The position numbers were made by a program, and so were the translations under genes. The notes beneath the pieces are model-generated. The model was given only the letters and a program-made list of their open reading frames with translations. It was not told the DNA's origin and did not search any database. From Porogramme epimiltina (lineage: Eukaryota; Basidiomycota; Agaricomycetes; Polyporales; Polyporaceae), in the NCBI GenBank assembly GCA_900155495.1, contig FTLJ01000114.1:1-40927 (forward strand): a stretch of DNA of 40,927 bases, in the 5' to 3' direction. Each line of letters starts with the position of its first letter. Position 1 is the stretch's first letter. Positions 10,484 to 20,159 of this stretch are shown in pieces.

Positions 10484-11789
10484 TCACGCCTGGCCAATGC
10501 CCTTCGTGCCCGAGGTCGGGACAGCCGTGGGGACGGTCGAGGGCTGTTCGGCGGTGTTCCATGTGGCGGTCGTCGGCCAAGGAGTGGTTGCGACCGTCGG
10601 GGACGTGGTCGCGTACGGAGTGGGGCCAGGCACTGTAAAAACCGGTGTCATCACGACGCAGCGAGGAACTGAAATGACAAGACACTCACTAACGTAGGAG
10701 TTGAGTTGGGTGTAGATGTTGATGAGGATACCCTTCATCACGTAACGTCATTAGTTGACGAATACTACGACTACAAGGAAGCGAAGCGGAAATAGGGCAC
10801 GCACAGGGTCCTCGGCGCTGTACGCTCCCGGGATGCTGACGGTGCCAGGGCTGGCGGAGCCTGAGCCGCCGACCTGAAGAGTTATGAGCTCGGGTAGAGT
10901 CGATGGCTACACCAAGAGGCACTCACGTTGACCTGGAAGCAAGACATATAGAACCTGGTACACACATCAGCGTGCAGCAAGGACCAAAGGCGCAGAAGCC
11001 TTACTGGGCTCCACCGACGCTGCTCGCGACGTGCAAAGCGATGACCTCAGGGCGGACGAGGTAGTTGCCGGGGGCGATGTCGGAGGGGACCTTGAACGTG
11101 AAGTGGCCGCAGTTATCCTACACCCGCACCCATAGTCAGCACCTCATTCACGCTCTAAAACAGACCTGACATACGTTCAACACCTCTAACCAATCACAAG
11201 CACGCGTCAGCCCTCACACCCCCAAACAACCAGGCAGAGAAAGCGCAGCGCACCAGTCCCCCAATAGTCCGGCGCGCTCGACGGGAGACCCATCTCCGCG
11301 ACCTTGAACCACGCGGCCGACGCGCCGACCGCGGTCGTCGCGTCCTCGACCTTGGCCATGTACACCTGAATCGGGCCGTAGTGGTCCCCGCCGATCGCCT
11401 CGTTCGCGCACGAGCGGTCCCCCGGCTGCTGGTGCATCTCGACCGTGACCTCGTCGCCGGCTGTGAGCGCGCGCGCGGCGCCACTCGTCAGCTGTGCCCT
11501 TTGCGGACAAGGAAGGAGACGTACGCATGACCTCGCAGAGGCCCTGGCTGGTCGACGGGTTCGCGTTGCACGCCAGGTCCTGCACAAGCGTCAGCTTCAA
11601 ACCAAAGACACAGACCGAAGGACGCATGGCACGTACGGTGGTGGTGACGCTAGTGACGGGCGAGTTGCTCGCCGGGAGCCGCACGCAGGACGAGCCCTGG
11701 TCGACGCCGTTGATCCACAGCTCCTGGAACGTCGCGTGCGCAGAGGCACACGCGACGAGGGACGCAGCGACGGCGAACTTTGCGAGCAT
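10484..11789 (-). CDS. AA9 lytic polysaccharide monooxygenase (former GH61), secreted
   Basis: Nine minus-strand exons join in frame: 11789-11637, 11579-11525, 11460-11254, 11185-11175, 11117-11005, 10954-10927, 10873-10805, 10732-10690 and 10632-10484, giving 275 residues. The signal peptide (1-17) ends in CASA, so the mature enzyme starts with His18, the copper-brace histidine ([15 protein letters not shown]). The second brace histidine is His79 in VTVEMHQQ. The conserved IALH (His171) and the Q-x-Y motif with axial Tyr182 (QFYMSC) follow. AA9 enzymes use copper and a reductant with oxygen or peroxide to break glycosidic bonds in cellulose or related glucans outside the cell. The catalytic domain ends near VMPGPTPYA and is followed by a Ser/Thr/Pro-rich tail of about 50 residues without a CBM1 module. 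Exon 4 is an 11-nt microexon. A minus-strand TATA box lies about 90 bp upstream. Confidence 0.9.
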
Positions 11790-11877
11790 CTTCCTTGTCG
11801 AGCCTAGTAGTCTGAGAGAAGTAGTCGGTGGGCAAACGAAATGCCCTGGTCGCACCCCACCACTTTCCCCCAACGAG

Positions 11878-11884
11878 CTTTATA
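11878..11884 (-). promoter_or_regulatory. TATA box of the LPMO gene
   Basis: TATAAAG on the minus strand, about 90 bp before the LPMO start codon at 11789. The position is usual for a strongly regulated secreted-enzyme gene, but the assignment rests on sequence and spacing alone. Confidence 0.5.
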
Positions 11885-12538
11885 CCCCGCCGCGCCTCAC
11901 GCGCTCCAGCCCCCCCCCCCGCCCCAACAACCGTCCGTCACCAACGCCCTCCGAAGCACACGTCTGAAAGCTCGGACGGAGCTCGCACAAGCCCACCCCG
12001 CGCCGCGCCCCATAATAGCCCAACCCAACAGGCCTCACCGCGCGCCGATCCGCATTTCTTCCCTTGCCGGCGAATCCAGTGGAGCCGCACCCCGCACGGG
12101 GGCGTCGCGCACCGCGCAGCGCAGCACGACGCCCGTCGCGCTCCACATCTGGTCATCCGCCGTTTTCCCGAACACGCACCGCGCCCCCCCCGCATGCTAG
12201 AGCGCGCCGTCGCACCCACCCTCCCTCCCTCGGTCGGCAGGCTGGACGTTCCAATTATAGCGTGCATATTTCTGGCGTACGGAGGAAGACACAATCAATA
12301 GCGAGCAACAGGGCGAGTGTGTATGTGCACAGCAATACAGTACGTTCAGAGGTGGGCCGGACGGACAGCCGTCACAAGACTCGGGGCTCGCGGGGTAGAG
12401 GTCCGAGTCGGGCGTACGGGCGCAGCGTCCACGGTGCGGCCGTCGTTCTACCACGGCGCGCAAGCAGGGCATGTAAGCATACGATACGACAATACGAAAG
12501 GAAAGCAGAAACGCAGGGGGGAAGGGGAGAAGGGGTAC
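11885..12538. other. Intergenic: LPMO upstream region and SRRM1-like downstream region
   Basis: No gene seen. The first half, seen on the plus strand, is C-rich (a run of ten C at about 11911-11920) and is the likely upstream control region of the LPMO gene. The second half is probably the 3' untranslated region of the SRRM1-like gene. Open frames here are products of high GC content. Confidence 0.4.
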
Positions 12539-14520
12539 TCAGTTGCCCGCGCCCGCGCCCGCACCGGGGCTAGGACCAGGGTGCGCGTTCGCCGCGCTGC
12601 TCTTCCGCGTCCGCACGACCTTGTTCCGCAGCGCCCGCTCCTTCAGCTCGCTCTCCCGCCTCTCCAGCTCCGCCGCCTATCCGCAAAACACAGCCGTTGA
12701 GAACCACATCGCAAAAACGGGGACAGCCTAGAGCGCAGCCCGCACCTTGTCGTCAACGTCCATCCCCTCCGAGTCCTTGCCCTTGCGCTCCTCCTCCGCC
12801 CGTCCCTTGATCTTCAGCTCCCCCTCGGGCGCCCCCACCTCCTTCCCCCCCACGTCCGCGTCCACCTCCATCCTGTCTCCCCCGCGCGCCGCCGCGGCGC
12901 CCGTGTCCATCGTGCGGCTCCGACTACTCTCCCGACTCCCCTCGCGCGCCTTACGCCGCGGGGGACTCCGCCGTGGCGGGCTCCGCCTCCTCACCGGGCT
13001 CCTCCCCCCCTTTTCCCTGCTATGACTCCGTCCCCCGCGCCGGCGGCGCGGCGGATGCGGATGCGGGGGCGGGGAGCGACTCCGACTCATCGGGCTCCTC
13101 CGCCGTCCAAATCCCCCTCCCTTACCTCCCCCACCACCTCCACCTCCTCCGCCTCCACCGCCTCCACCCCCAGCGCGGTGCGGGGGCGGCGAGCGGCTGC
13201 GCGACGGCGAGCGCGAGGCGAAGACGCGGCGCCTGCGCGGCGGGGGGCTGCGCGAATCCCGCGGCGCGCGGCGGTCGCGCGGGGGCGTGCTCGAGCGCGA
13301 GCGGGGGCGGCGCCGTGCGAGGTGCGGCGGCGGCGAGCGAGACCGGCTCCGAGAGCGCGAGCGTGATCGCGATGGCGACCGCGAACGCGAGGGGGACTTG
13401 CGTTTGCGGCGCGCGGGCGAGCGTACGGGGGGCGTGCGGGAGCGCGAACGCGAGCGGGAGCGACCGCCACCGCCGCCGCCGCCGCCACCACCACCACGGG
13501 GCGGGGAGCGGAAGCGGCGCGGGGTGCGTGAGCGGGAGCGGGAGCTGCGGATGGGGGAGCGGGAGCGGGAGCGAGAGGGGGACCGGCGGCGGCGAGGGGG
13601 CGGAGAGCGGGGGGGAGGGCCGCCACCGCCTGCGCGCTGGGGGAAGGAGACGATCGTCATCGTCAGTGTATGCGGCAAAACGGGTGAAGGATAAGGAGCA
13701 CGCACCCCGCCCCGGGCGCCCCAGCCGCCGTCTCTCGGCCTGTCGTTGCGCTCGTCGAACCCGCCCCGCCCCCCTCCGCCCCGTCCCCGTCCCCTGCCCC
13801 TCCCACGTCCACGTTCCCCGCGCTCCCCACGCTCCCCACCGCGGTGTGCATCGCGCTCGGCGGCGCGTATCTCGTCGAGGCGCGCTCGGCGGTCGCGCTC
13901 GTCGATGGCGCGGGAGTCGCCCGCGCGCGCCTGGCGCATCTCCTGCTTCTTCTCCTCGACGAACGTGCGCGGCACGCCCGCGGGGGACTCCTGCGCCTCG
14001 AGGAGGAGCGTCCAGAGCGCGGCCATGAACGCGGGCGTCGAGTTCGTGAGGAACCCGGTCAGGTTGATTTGCATTTTTCGGGGGTCGGGGGTCTGTGTGC
14101 GAGCACAAGGAGAGGGGGGATGCGACGTTAGGACGCGGGATAGGGCGTGTGGAGGAGGAGACGCACCGGCTGGGAGTCGTCCTCGAGGAGACCCATCGCG
14201 TACTCGACCACGACCTCGTCTTCGAACCCGACGAGCTCGACGACTTTCTTGACAATCCACGGCCGGATAACGGAGAGATTGACCTTCCTCATGTCCACCT
14301 GTGGCGTATCCGCTCGTTATCGTGTGCACGACATGGGCGTAGGGCCGCTCTGCACACCTTTTTGTCGAACTCTGGGGGAAACTTCATGCTTTTGAGGAGC
14401 TTGAGCTCCTTGTCGGAAAACCGACGGTCTTGGTCGGCGGAGGTGCCCTTGAAGAACCCTACATCGGGTCAGACGATGACTAGCATGTTCATGGAAGGCG
14501 TGCATACCTGCGTCGGCCAT
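12539..14520 (-). CDS. SRRM1/SRm160-like splicing coactivator (PWI domain, RS-rich)
   Basis: Six minus-strand exons join in frame: 14520-14508, 14458-14358, 14298-14167, 14092-13706, 13636-12746 and 12676-12539, giving 553 residues. The first exon is only 13 nt (MADAG). The PWI domain spans about residues 27-126 and contains the name-giving motif in SVIRPWIVKKVVELVGF (PWI at 51-53), followed by KMQINLTGFLTNSTP and FMAALWTLLLEAQ. PWI domains bind RNA or DNA, and SRRM1 bridges SR proteins and snRNPs in the nuclear spliceosome and exon junction complex. After an RG-rich patch comes a long RS/RP/glycine-rich tail (about 215-500), the expected disordered domain. The last exon adds a conserved charged helix, AELERRESELKERALRNKVV. 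It is the only clear housekeeping RNA-processing gene here. The low-complexity coding stretch creates long meaningless frames on the plus strand. Confidence 0.88.
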
Positions 14521-14775
14521 GGTGTTAGGGAGGAGGAGAGGAGGGGGCGTAACGAGTGGCAAGGGCGAGAACCAAAACCGAAATGATGATGACGCGCTCT
14601 AACCCGGGGGCAGTGGATGCCCAAATCGGGCACAAGCGCTTTGTTGCTCGCGCCGAGCCCGCGCGCGCTTGCCTACCGCATCGATGTTGGCTCGCAACTG
14701 CGCCGTGCCCTTACTCTATCCTCTACGGAAACGTGGTGGAGGCAAGACTCAGAGACGGACAGATGGATGTGAGGT

Positions 14776-14783
14776 TATAAAAA
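14776..14783 (+). promoter_or_regulatory. TATA-like element within a short inverted repeat
   Basis: TATAAAAA sits inside GAGGTT...AACCTC (14771-14787), a 6-bp-stem inverted repeat. It lies about 250 bp upstream of the SRRM1-like start and 840 bp from the SET gene. No gene begins just downstream, so it may have no function. Confidence 0.2.
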
Positions 14784-14786
14784 CCT

Positions 14787-15600
14787 CTAGAACTGACAAA
14801 AGATCAGGGTATGATATCGTGTTCCGCAGTACTTGTCCCTCAGGTCCTGCACGATGACTAGAAACTCCCGCTCGGCGCGAAGAGATTTAGTGAGTGGTAA
14901 GCACTGATGTTGTCGGTGCCAGTTTTCTGCAGCTCTCCCAGCTGTCTCGTCGAGCAAAAGGACCGAGGTGGCCCCATGCGCTCGCACGAGCAGCCCTCGG
15001 GAGGTCGGCACGGGGAATCGACCTTCAGAAGCCATCCGGGCTATCTCACGAATCGGAGGCACTCCCGACGCGGGAGCTGGGGCTCGCTCCGCTGGTTTCT
15101 TCGGAGGGCGGAGATTAACCGCTGCTCGTGCTAGCAAGCAGCAGCCCCTCCATTTCCCGTGCTGTGGACGACATCCGAGCCGAGCAGAGGCACTTCCAAG
15201 TCGGCTGGTAGGTCGTTCCGCGCGTTCTCCATCCGTCCTTCGCCCGACGCAGCTGAACAGCCTTTCAGCTCTATCGCAGGATACGCGCACCCCACGATGT
15301 TTGCGAGATAGTGCCTGAGCAGTCCCGGGACGTACATGCTCGCGTTCATAGTCTCGTGGGCTGTGTGGCAAAGGGGCGATCGGGATGCAAAGTTGCGGGC
15401 TCTGAGAGCGTTCTGGGCATGCGGTGGGAGAAGCAGCTGCCTGTGTTGACGTGTGTCTTGCCGCAGGCGCATGTCCTCCGCAGGCTTCTCCCCTCGATCG
15501 CTTCCCTGCCCAGCGCCCGACCCCGGCCTAAATCGTCCTCCCTCGCCCTCCGCTCGTCGCTGATTCACTTCGGCCACACTCGCCTCTCTGCCCTCTCGCC
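14787..15600 (-). other. Possible unrecognised coding segments between SRRM1-like and SET genes
   Basis: Two overlapping minus-strand frames look less random than the surroundings. The upstream one contains MYVPGLLRHYLANIVGCAYP and ADLEVPLLGSDVVHS. The downstream one contains IREIARMASEGRFPVPT, LLVRAHGATSVLLLDETAG and AEREFLVIVQDLRDKYCG. A small intron between about 15115 and 15155 could join them. I do not recognise the family. The upstream end would run into the promoter of the SET gene on the other strand, and no convincing start codon context was found. It may be a divergent relic or simply GC-driven open frame. Confidence 0.22.
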
Positions 15601-15620
15601 CCCCTTCACTTGCTGTGGCG

Positions 15621-16966
15621 ATGGCCACCCTCACCCAGACGCACTCAGCTCCACCGTCCAAACGGTCGGCGGGCATTTACCGCCGTTCGCGCTGCGCCTT
15701 GTACATGGCCCACACCCCGACCTTGGAGCCAATGATGGACGAGGAAACAGAAGACGAGGACGAAGGCTCCCCGGAGACCCCCTCCGTATCGAGCACTTCC
15801 ACGACCGAATACTGCGCCAGCCCCCCGCACGCTCGCGATGCGTCCGCCGCATCCGCCGCCACCGACGACGCCTCCCCATCCTACGAAGTCTCCCCGTCGC
15901 CCCTCACAGGTGGCGTCGGCCTCTTCGCCACCCGCGCCATCCCGCGCGGCGCCCTCGTCTTCTCCGAACACCCTCTCTTCACCCAGCCCCTCCACCCGGC
16001 CCCGACCAACTCGACGGTGATGGCCGCCCTCGCGCAGTGCACGCGCGAGCAGCAGCGCGACTACTTTACCCTCTCCAACGCATACAAGCACCCCCGCCCC
16101 GGCCAGCGCGCCCTCCTCCCCGCCCTCGGCATCTTCGAGACCAACGCCCTCCCGTGCGGGCCCTCCCCGTCTCCGCTTCCTCCGCCCTCTCCTCCTACTG
16201 CAGACGCAAAGAACCGCCAACCCGAACCCAGTGAAGAGCGCGAAGGTGTCTTCCTCCTCGCCTCCCTGCTCAACCACTCCTGCCGCCCGAACCTCGCGCG
16301 CGCATGGGACGCGCGCACAGGCGCGCTCGCCTTCCGCACCCTGCGCGACGTCCCCCCGGGAGAGGAGCTCTGCGTCAACTACGCTGGCGTCGACGTCCTG
16401 GGCACACGAGCACAACGCGCGGAGGACAGTGCGCGCGCGTGTGGGTTTTCGTGCACGTGTTCCACGTGCGCGCTAGAGGGCGAGGAGGGCGAGGAGAGCG
16501 ACCGGAGGCGCGCCGCTGTCCGTAGGCTCTTTGAGGACGTGGGGCGCTGTGCGAAGGAGCCGACGCTGGGGATGCGCAAGGTGCGTGATCTGCTCGGGCT
16601 TCTGCGACGCGTAGGCTGCTGATGAGACGGCGGATGTATGCGTGCAGATCAAGATCGCGCTGAAGCTGTTGAAGGAGGAGGGGCTGGTACACTACGAAGC
16701 GTCGTTCTGCTTTGACGCTTTTCAATTTTGCGTGCTGGTAAGTAGCCTGCTATCCCTTCCCCTCTACACGTCTCTCACGCACCATGCTGTAGGTGTCCGA
16801 TTTCGCAAACGCGAAAGCGTGGGCTAGAAAGGCCTGGGAGGCCTCCTCCAACACATCTGGCCCAGAGAGCCCCGCCGCACGCATGTTCAAGATGTACTGG
16901 GCCAACCCCCGCGCTCACCAACTCGCCGGCGCGCTTCCCCGCACGACATTATCGGGACCTGACTGA
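15621..16966 (+). CDS. SET-domain protein (probable lysine methyltransferase)
   Basis: Three exons, 15621-16580, 16648-16737 and 16793-16966, join in frame to 407 residues. The start at 15621 has the good context GTGGCGATGGCC. An acidic, Ser-rich N-terminus (about 35-90) is followed by the SET domain: GGVGLFATRAIPRG (97-110), LLNHSCRPN (AdoMet-binding, 216-224), CVNYAG (NY at 253-254) and a post-SET-like cysteine cluster, CGFSCTCSTC (274-283). These residues are those needed to bind AdoMet and transfer methyl groups to a lysine, so the enzyme could be active. Its substrate, histone or other, cannot be told. There is no MYND finger. A proline-rich insert of about 30 residues (about 180-208) splits the SET domain. 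The C-terminal third is helical and resembles the tail of SMYD-like fungal proteins. A tempting alternative ends at 16622 by reading through the first intron, but the strong GTGCGT donor and the continuing homologous-looking frame argue against it. Confidence 0.8.
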
Positions 16967-17229
16967 CTCCATAAGGGTGACATTGCGTCTTCTCCGCATC
17001 CAGCCTCTCTTTTATCGCCATCACAACACGCTCCTTTCTATGCATGTTCTCCTGCTACTGACAATGTATGTTAAGGACTTACATTTATACACTTAAATCA
17101 GACACTTTTAAGTACTGTGCACTTTTCGTCGCCTCTGGTATCGTGACCACAAGCACGGTTAACGGCCCGGCGGCAATCGTCTGCCCGCACAGGTGACACC
17201 AAGCATCTTGATTCCTAAGGCCTCCCGAG

Positions 17230-17237
17230 TATTTATT
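17230..17237 (+). promoter_or_regulatory. AT-rich TATA-like element before the galactonate dehydratase gene
   Basis: TATTTATT lies about 75 bp before the start codon at 17311. The remaining bases from 16967 to 17310 hold the SET gene 3' region and this promoter; no other gene is visible there. Confidence 0.3.
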
Positions 17238-17310
17238 GCGCGCAGTCATCGATTGAACAGCTCACCGTCAGCTCAAAAGTACATCTCCCTACCCATCAGC
17301 GCTCTCGCAA

Positions 17311-18972
17311 ATGGCGACCCCAAACAAGATCACCAAGATCGAGGTGCGCCATCCCCACCCTCCCGCTCAAACGCCTACTCATCTCCCGCGGTGCGCGCGT
17401 GCGTAGGTCTTCCGCGTCCCCCCGCGCTGGCTCTTCGTGCGCGTCGACACAGAGCTCGGGATCGTCGGCTGGGGCGAGAGTACGCTCGAGGGACACACCG
17501 AGGCCGTCGAGGGCGCGTGCCGGGACCTCGCCGCGCGCTTCGTCGGCTGGGACGCCGAGCACATCCAGAACATCTGGCAGCACGCCTACCGCGCCCGTTT
17601 CTACCGCGGCGGCCCCGTGCTCATGGTGCGCACCCCCGCCCCCCTTCCTTCCAAGCGTCCGCTCACCCCCACCCCCGCCCCCCGGCGCTCACCGCAGTCC
17701 GCGCTCTCCGGGCTCGACATCGCCCTCTGGGACATCAAAGGCAAGCGCCTCACCGTGCCCATCCACAGCCTCCTGGGCGGCGCCCTCCGCGCCCGCCTCA
17801 AAGTCTACTCCTGGGTCGGCGGCGACCGCCCCTCCCTCTCCCTCCTCGAGGCCGCCGCCGCCGCGCGCGCCGCGCAGGGCTTCGCCGCCGTCAAGATGAA
17901 CGCGACCCCCGGGCTCGCGTGGGTCGACGGCCCGCGCGCGTGCGCGGAGGCCGCGGCGCGCGTGCGCGCGGTGCGCGCGAGGGGCCTGGATGTGGGCGTG
18001 GACTTCCACGGGCGCGTGCACAAGGGCATGGCCAAGGTGCTCGCGAAGGCGCTCGAGCCCGAGGGCCCGCTTTTCATCGAGGGTGAGCCTCCTCCTCCAG
18101 TCGACCGGCGGGGCTGCAGTGGTTGCTAACGTGACCTGACCTAATGCGCGCGCACACAGAGCCGCTGCTCCCGACGCAGCCCGAGGAGATCGCAGACCTC
18201 GCGCGCGCGGTGTCGACGCCGATCGCGCTCGGCGAGCGCCTCTACTCGCGCTTCGACTTCCGGCCCTACTTTGAGCGCCGCGCGCTCGACATCGCGCAGC
18301 CCGACGTGCGTCGCCCGCCCCTTGTTCTCATTTTGCGCTTTTTTTGCGGTGGCTGACGCTTGTGCGCGCCCCCCCCCCGCCGCCGCCGCCGCCGCGCGTA
18401 GGTGTCGCACTGCGGGGGGATCAGCGAGCTGCACCGGATCGCGGCGCTCGCGGAGACGTACGACGTCGCGCTCGCGCCGCACGCGCCGATCGGGCCCATC
18501 TCGCTCGCGGCGTGCATGCAGGTCGACCTCGTCGTGCCGAATTGTGAGTCCCATTCCCTCATCGACACCAACGACGTTCCTAACTACTGCCAGTCTTTAT
18601 TCAGGAGATGAGTTTAGAGGTGCGTCCTCTCTTTCGCGCCCATGACGCGCCGTGGCTGATGAGACCCCGCAGATCCACTACAACGAAGGCGCGGACCTGC
18701 TCACATACCTCGTCGACCCGTCCGTGTTCGCCATCAAGGACGGCTACGTCGAGGCCCTGACCGGTGCGTGCCTGCCCCTCTGCGCGCCCAGCGTGCCATT
18801 TGTCTAATGTCGCCCCGCGTGTGCCCTCTCCCCTCTCTTCTGTGCAGGTCCGGGCTTGGGCATTGAAATTAACGAGACGCTCGTGAGGGAGGCGGCGGCG
18901 AAGCACGCGGCGGAGGTTCCGTGGAAGAATACGGTGTTCACGGGCCCGGATGGGGCGCTGCAGGAATGGTAG
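17311..18972 (+). CDS. Galactonate dehydratase-like enzyme, enolase superfamily
   Basis: Eight exons join in frame: 17311-17343, 17407-17625, 17698-18082, 18160-18305, 18402-18543, 18594-18619, 18673-18763 and 18848-18972, giving 388 residues. It belongs to the mandelate racemase/muconate lactonizing group. The catalytic set of E. coli DgoD (Asp183, His185, Glu209, Glu235, His285) appears as Asp186 and His188 ([10 protein letters not shown]), Glu212 (FIEEP), Glu238 ([14 protein letters not shown]) and His288 ([10 protein letters not shown]), each displaced by exactly three residues. That makes D-galactonate dehydratase, giving 2-keto-3-deoxygalactonate and needing magnesium, the best call. 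Related sugar-acid dehydratases (gluconate, arabinonate) share most of this set and cannot be excluded. No signal peptide is present, so it acts inside the cell, probably in use of galactose- or pectin-derived sugar acids. The intron at 18306-18401 holds a C-run and a CCG repeat. Confidence 0.87.
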
Positions 18973-19320
18973 GGCGGTGGTGTAACGGTGATGGAGGTTG
19001 TGGTAGGTGGGTGGAGAAATACGAGTAGGAGATGTAACCGATGTACGAATACTTTTGTTTATAGCAGATTCGACACTGAAAGGCAGTGCATGCGCTCATA
19101 CAAACTCAACTGTGACCTATGAGCCTTCTTATCGGTGTCTTACATCGCACACATCGCCGGGAAAGCATTGGACAGCACACTACCGCAGATTGATTAACCA
19201 ATGCATATATTATGAGGAACGACCGTGGTATCGTGCGCCGCAAAGGCAAGCTGCTACTAGTGACACATAATCTGATGCCGTTCACCCGACTGACAAACCC
19301 CTCCAGTCCGCAGCCAAAAA
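18973..19320. other. Convergent intergenic region
   Basis: The galactonate dehydratase gene (plus) and the CFEM-like gene (minus) end toward each other across about 350 bp. This should hold both 3' untranslated regions. No coding frame of interest is present. Confidence 0.5.
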
Positions 19321-20058
19321 TTAGAAAACAAGTGCTGCGAGCGCGGCGCTGACCGCGCCGCCCACGGCCACGGTAGAGACGAACAGCCCGCTCGCGCCGT
19401 TGCCAGCGGTCGCGCTCGCCGTCGGCGTGGCGAGCGTGAGCGACGCGACGGTCTTCTGCGCCTGGTCGCACGCGGACTCGTACTCTGCGGAGGACAGGGC
19501 AGACTCGTCAGTGGGAACGGGGAAGGGGGCGAGGGTAGGTGAAGGGACGCACGGCTGAGCTGGGACTGGGCCTGGCTGAAGAGGGTCTGGTTGGTCGGGG
19601 CGAGGTTGACGATGCACTCGTAGCAGGTGACGATGCCCTGGTTGACTTGCTCGTTGCAGACGCAGCTGATATCAGACACCGTGCACTTTGTGGAAGAATG
19701 AGCGGCGTCAGTGGGAATGTCTAGTAGTCGAGGACGATCTATGACACTCACGCTAAGGGAGTTGACAAGGGCCGAGCATTCAGAGGAGCACTGATGTTGT
19801 TCGTTGGGTGATAAGGGAGCTGTCCAACTGTAGATCAGGTGAGGGACAACGCACTTGAGAAGGGATATCGGAGTCCGAGACACCAGCAACGTCTGCCCGC
19901 TTGGCAAGGAGGGCTTCAATAGGCACGCGGGGAGAAAGGGCGATCGCTAAAGAAACCACAAAGATATATTCAGAGACATCCGCATCGTACATAAGGACAA
20001 CCCGAGACTCACCCTGACCAACAACAACCGCAAAGGAGACGAGAGTAAGGGCGTGCAT
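19321..20058 (-). CDS. Small secreted eight-cysteine CFEM-like protein with GPI-type tail
   Basis: Five minus-strand exons join in frame: 20058-20013, 19946-19855, 19790-19752, 19685-19553 and 19484-19321, giving 157 residues. It has a hydrophobic signal peptide (about 1-15). The mature part holds eight cysteines in the order CSSEC, CTVSDISCVC, CYEC and a last single C in YESACDQA, then a Ser/Thr/Ala-rich linker and a hydrophobic C-terminus (AALAALVF) typical of a GPI anchor signal. The D-x-x-C-x-C piece (Asp64, Cys67, Cys69) resembles the heme-ligating aspartate pattern of CFEM domains, which sit on fungal cell surfaces in heme uptake or host contact. Spacing of the last cysteine is longer than usual, so CFEM membership is an inference. 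The final acceptor was chosen at 19485 because it keeps the frame. Confidence 0.7.
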
Positions 20059-20148
20059 TTTCACGAGAGACGCAAGGAGATGAGCGGGGGGGAAGTTCAG
20101 AAAGCGGGGAATTGGGGCACCGCGGTGCCTTCCCCTAGCCTGCACGGA

Positions 20149-20155
20149 ATTTATA
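20149..20155 (-). promoter_or_regulatory. TATA box of the CFEM-like gene
   Basis: TATAAAT on the minus strand, about 91 bp before the start codon at 20058. This is the same spacing as seen upstream of the LPMO gene. Confidence 0.5.
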
Positions 20156-20159
20156 TGAT

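Noticed and set aside
11461..11524. LPMO intron ending at other AG sites near 11490-11500
   Set aside because: Those acceptors give introns of about 31-40 nt or break the frame; CACAG at 11461 gives a 64-nt intron and restores the conserved [11 protein letters not shown] block.
12973..14028. 351-codon plus-strand frame opposite the SRRM1-like gene
   Set aside because: It is the mirror of the RS/Gly-rich exons on the minus strand, whose PWI domain and splice sites are clear.
16581..16622. SET protein ending at 16622 by reading through the first intron
   Set aside because: A GTGCGT donor at 16581 and a good acceptor at 16647 join in frame to a longer, helical, conserved-looking C-terminus.
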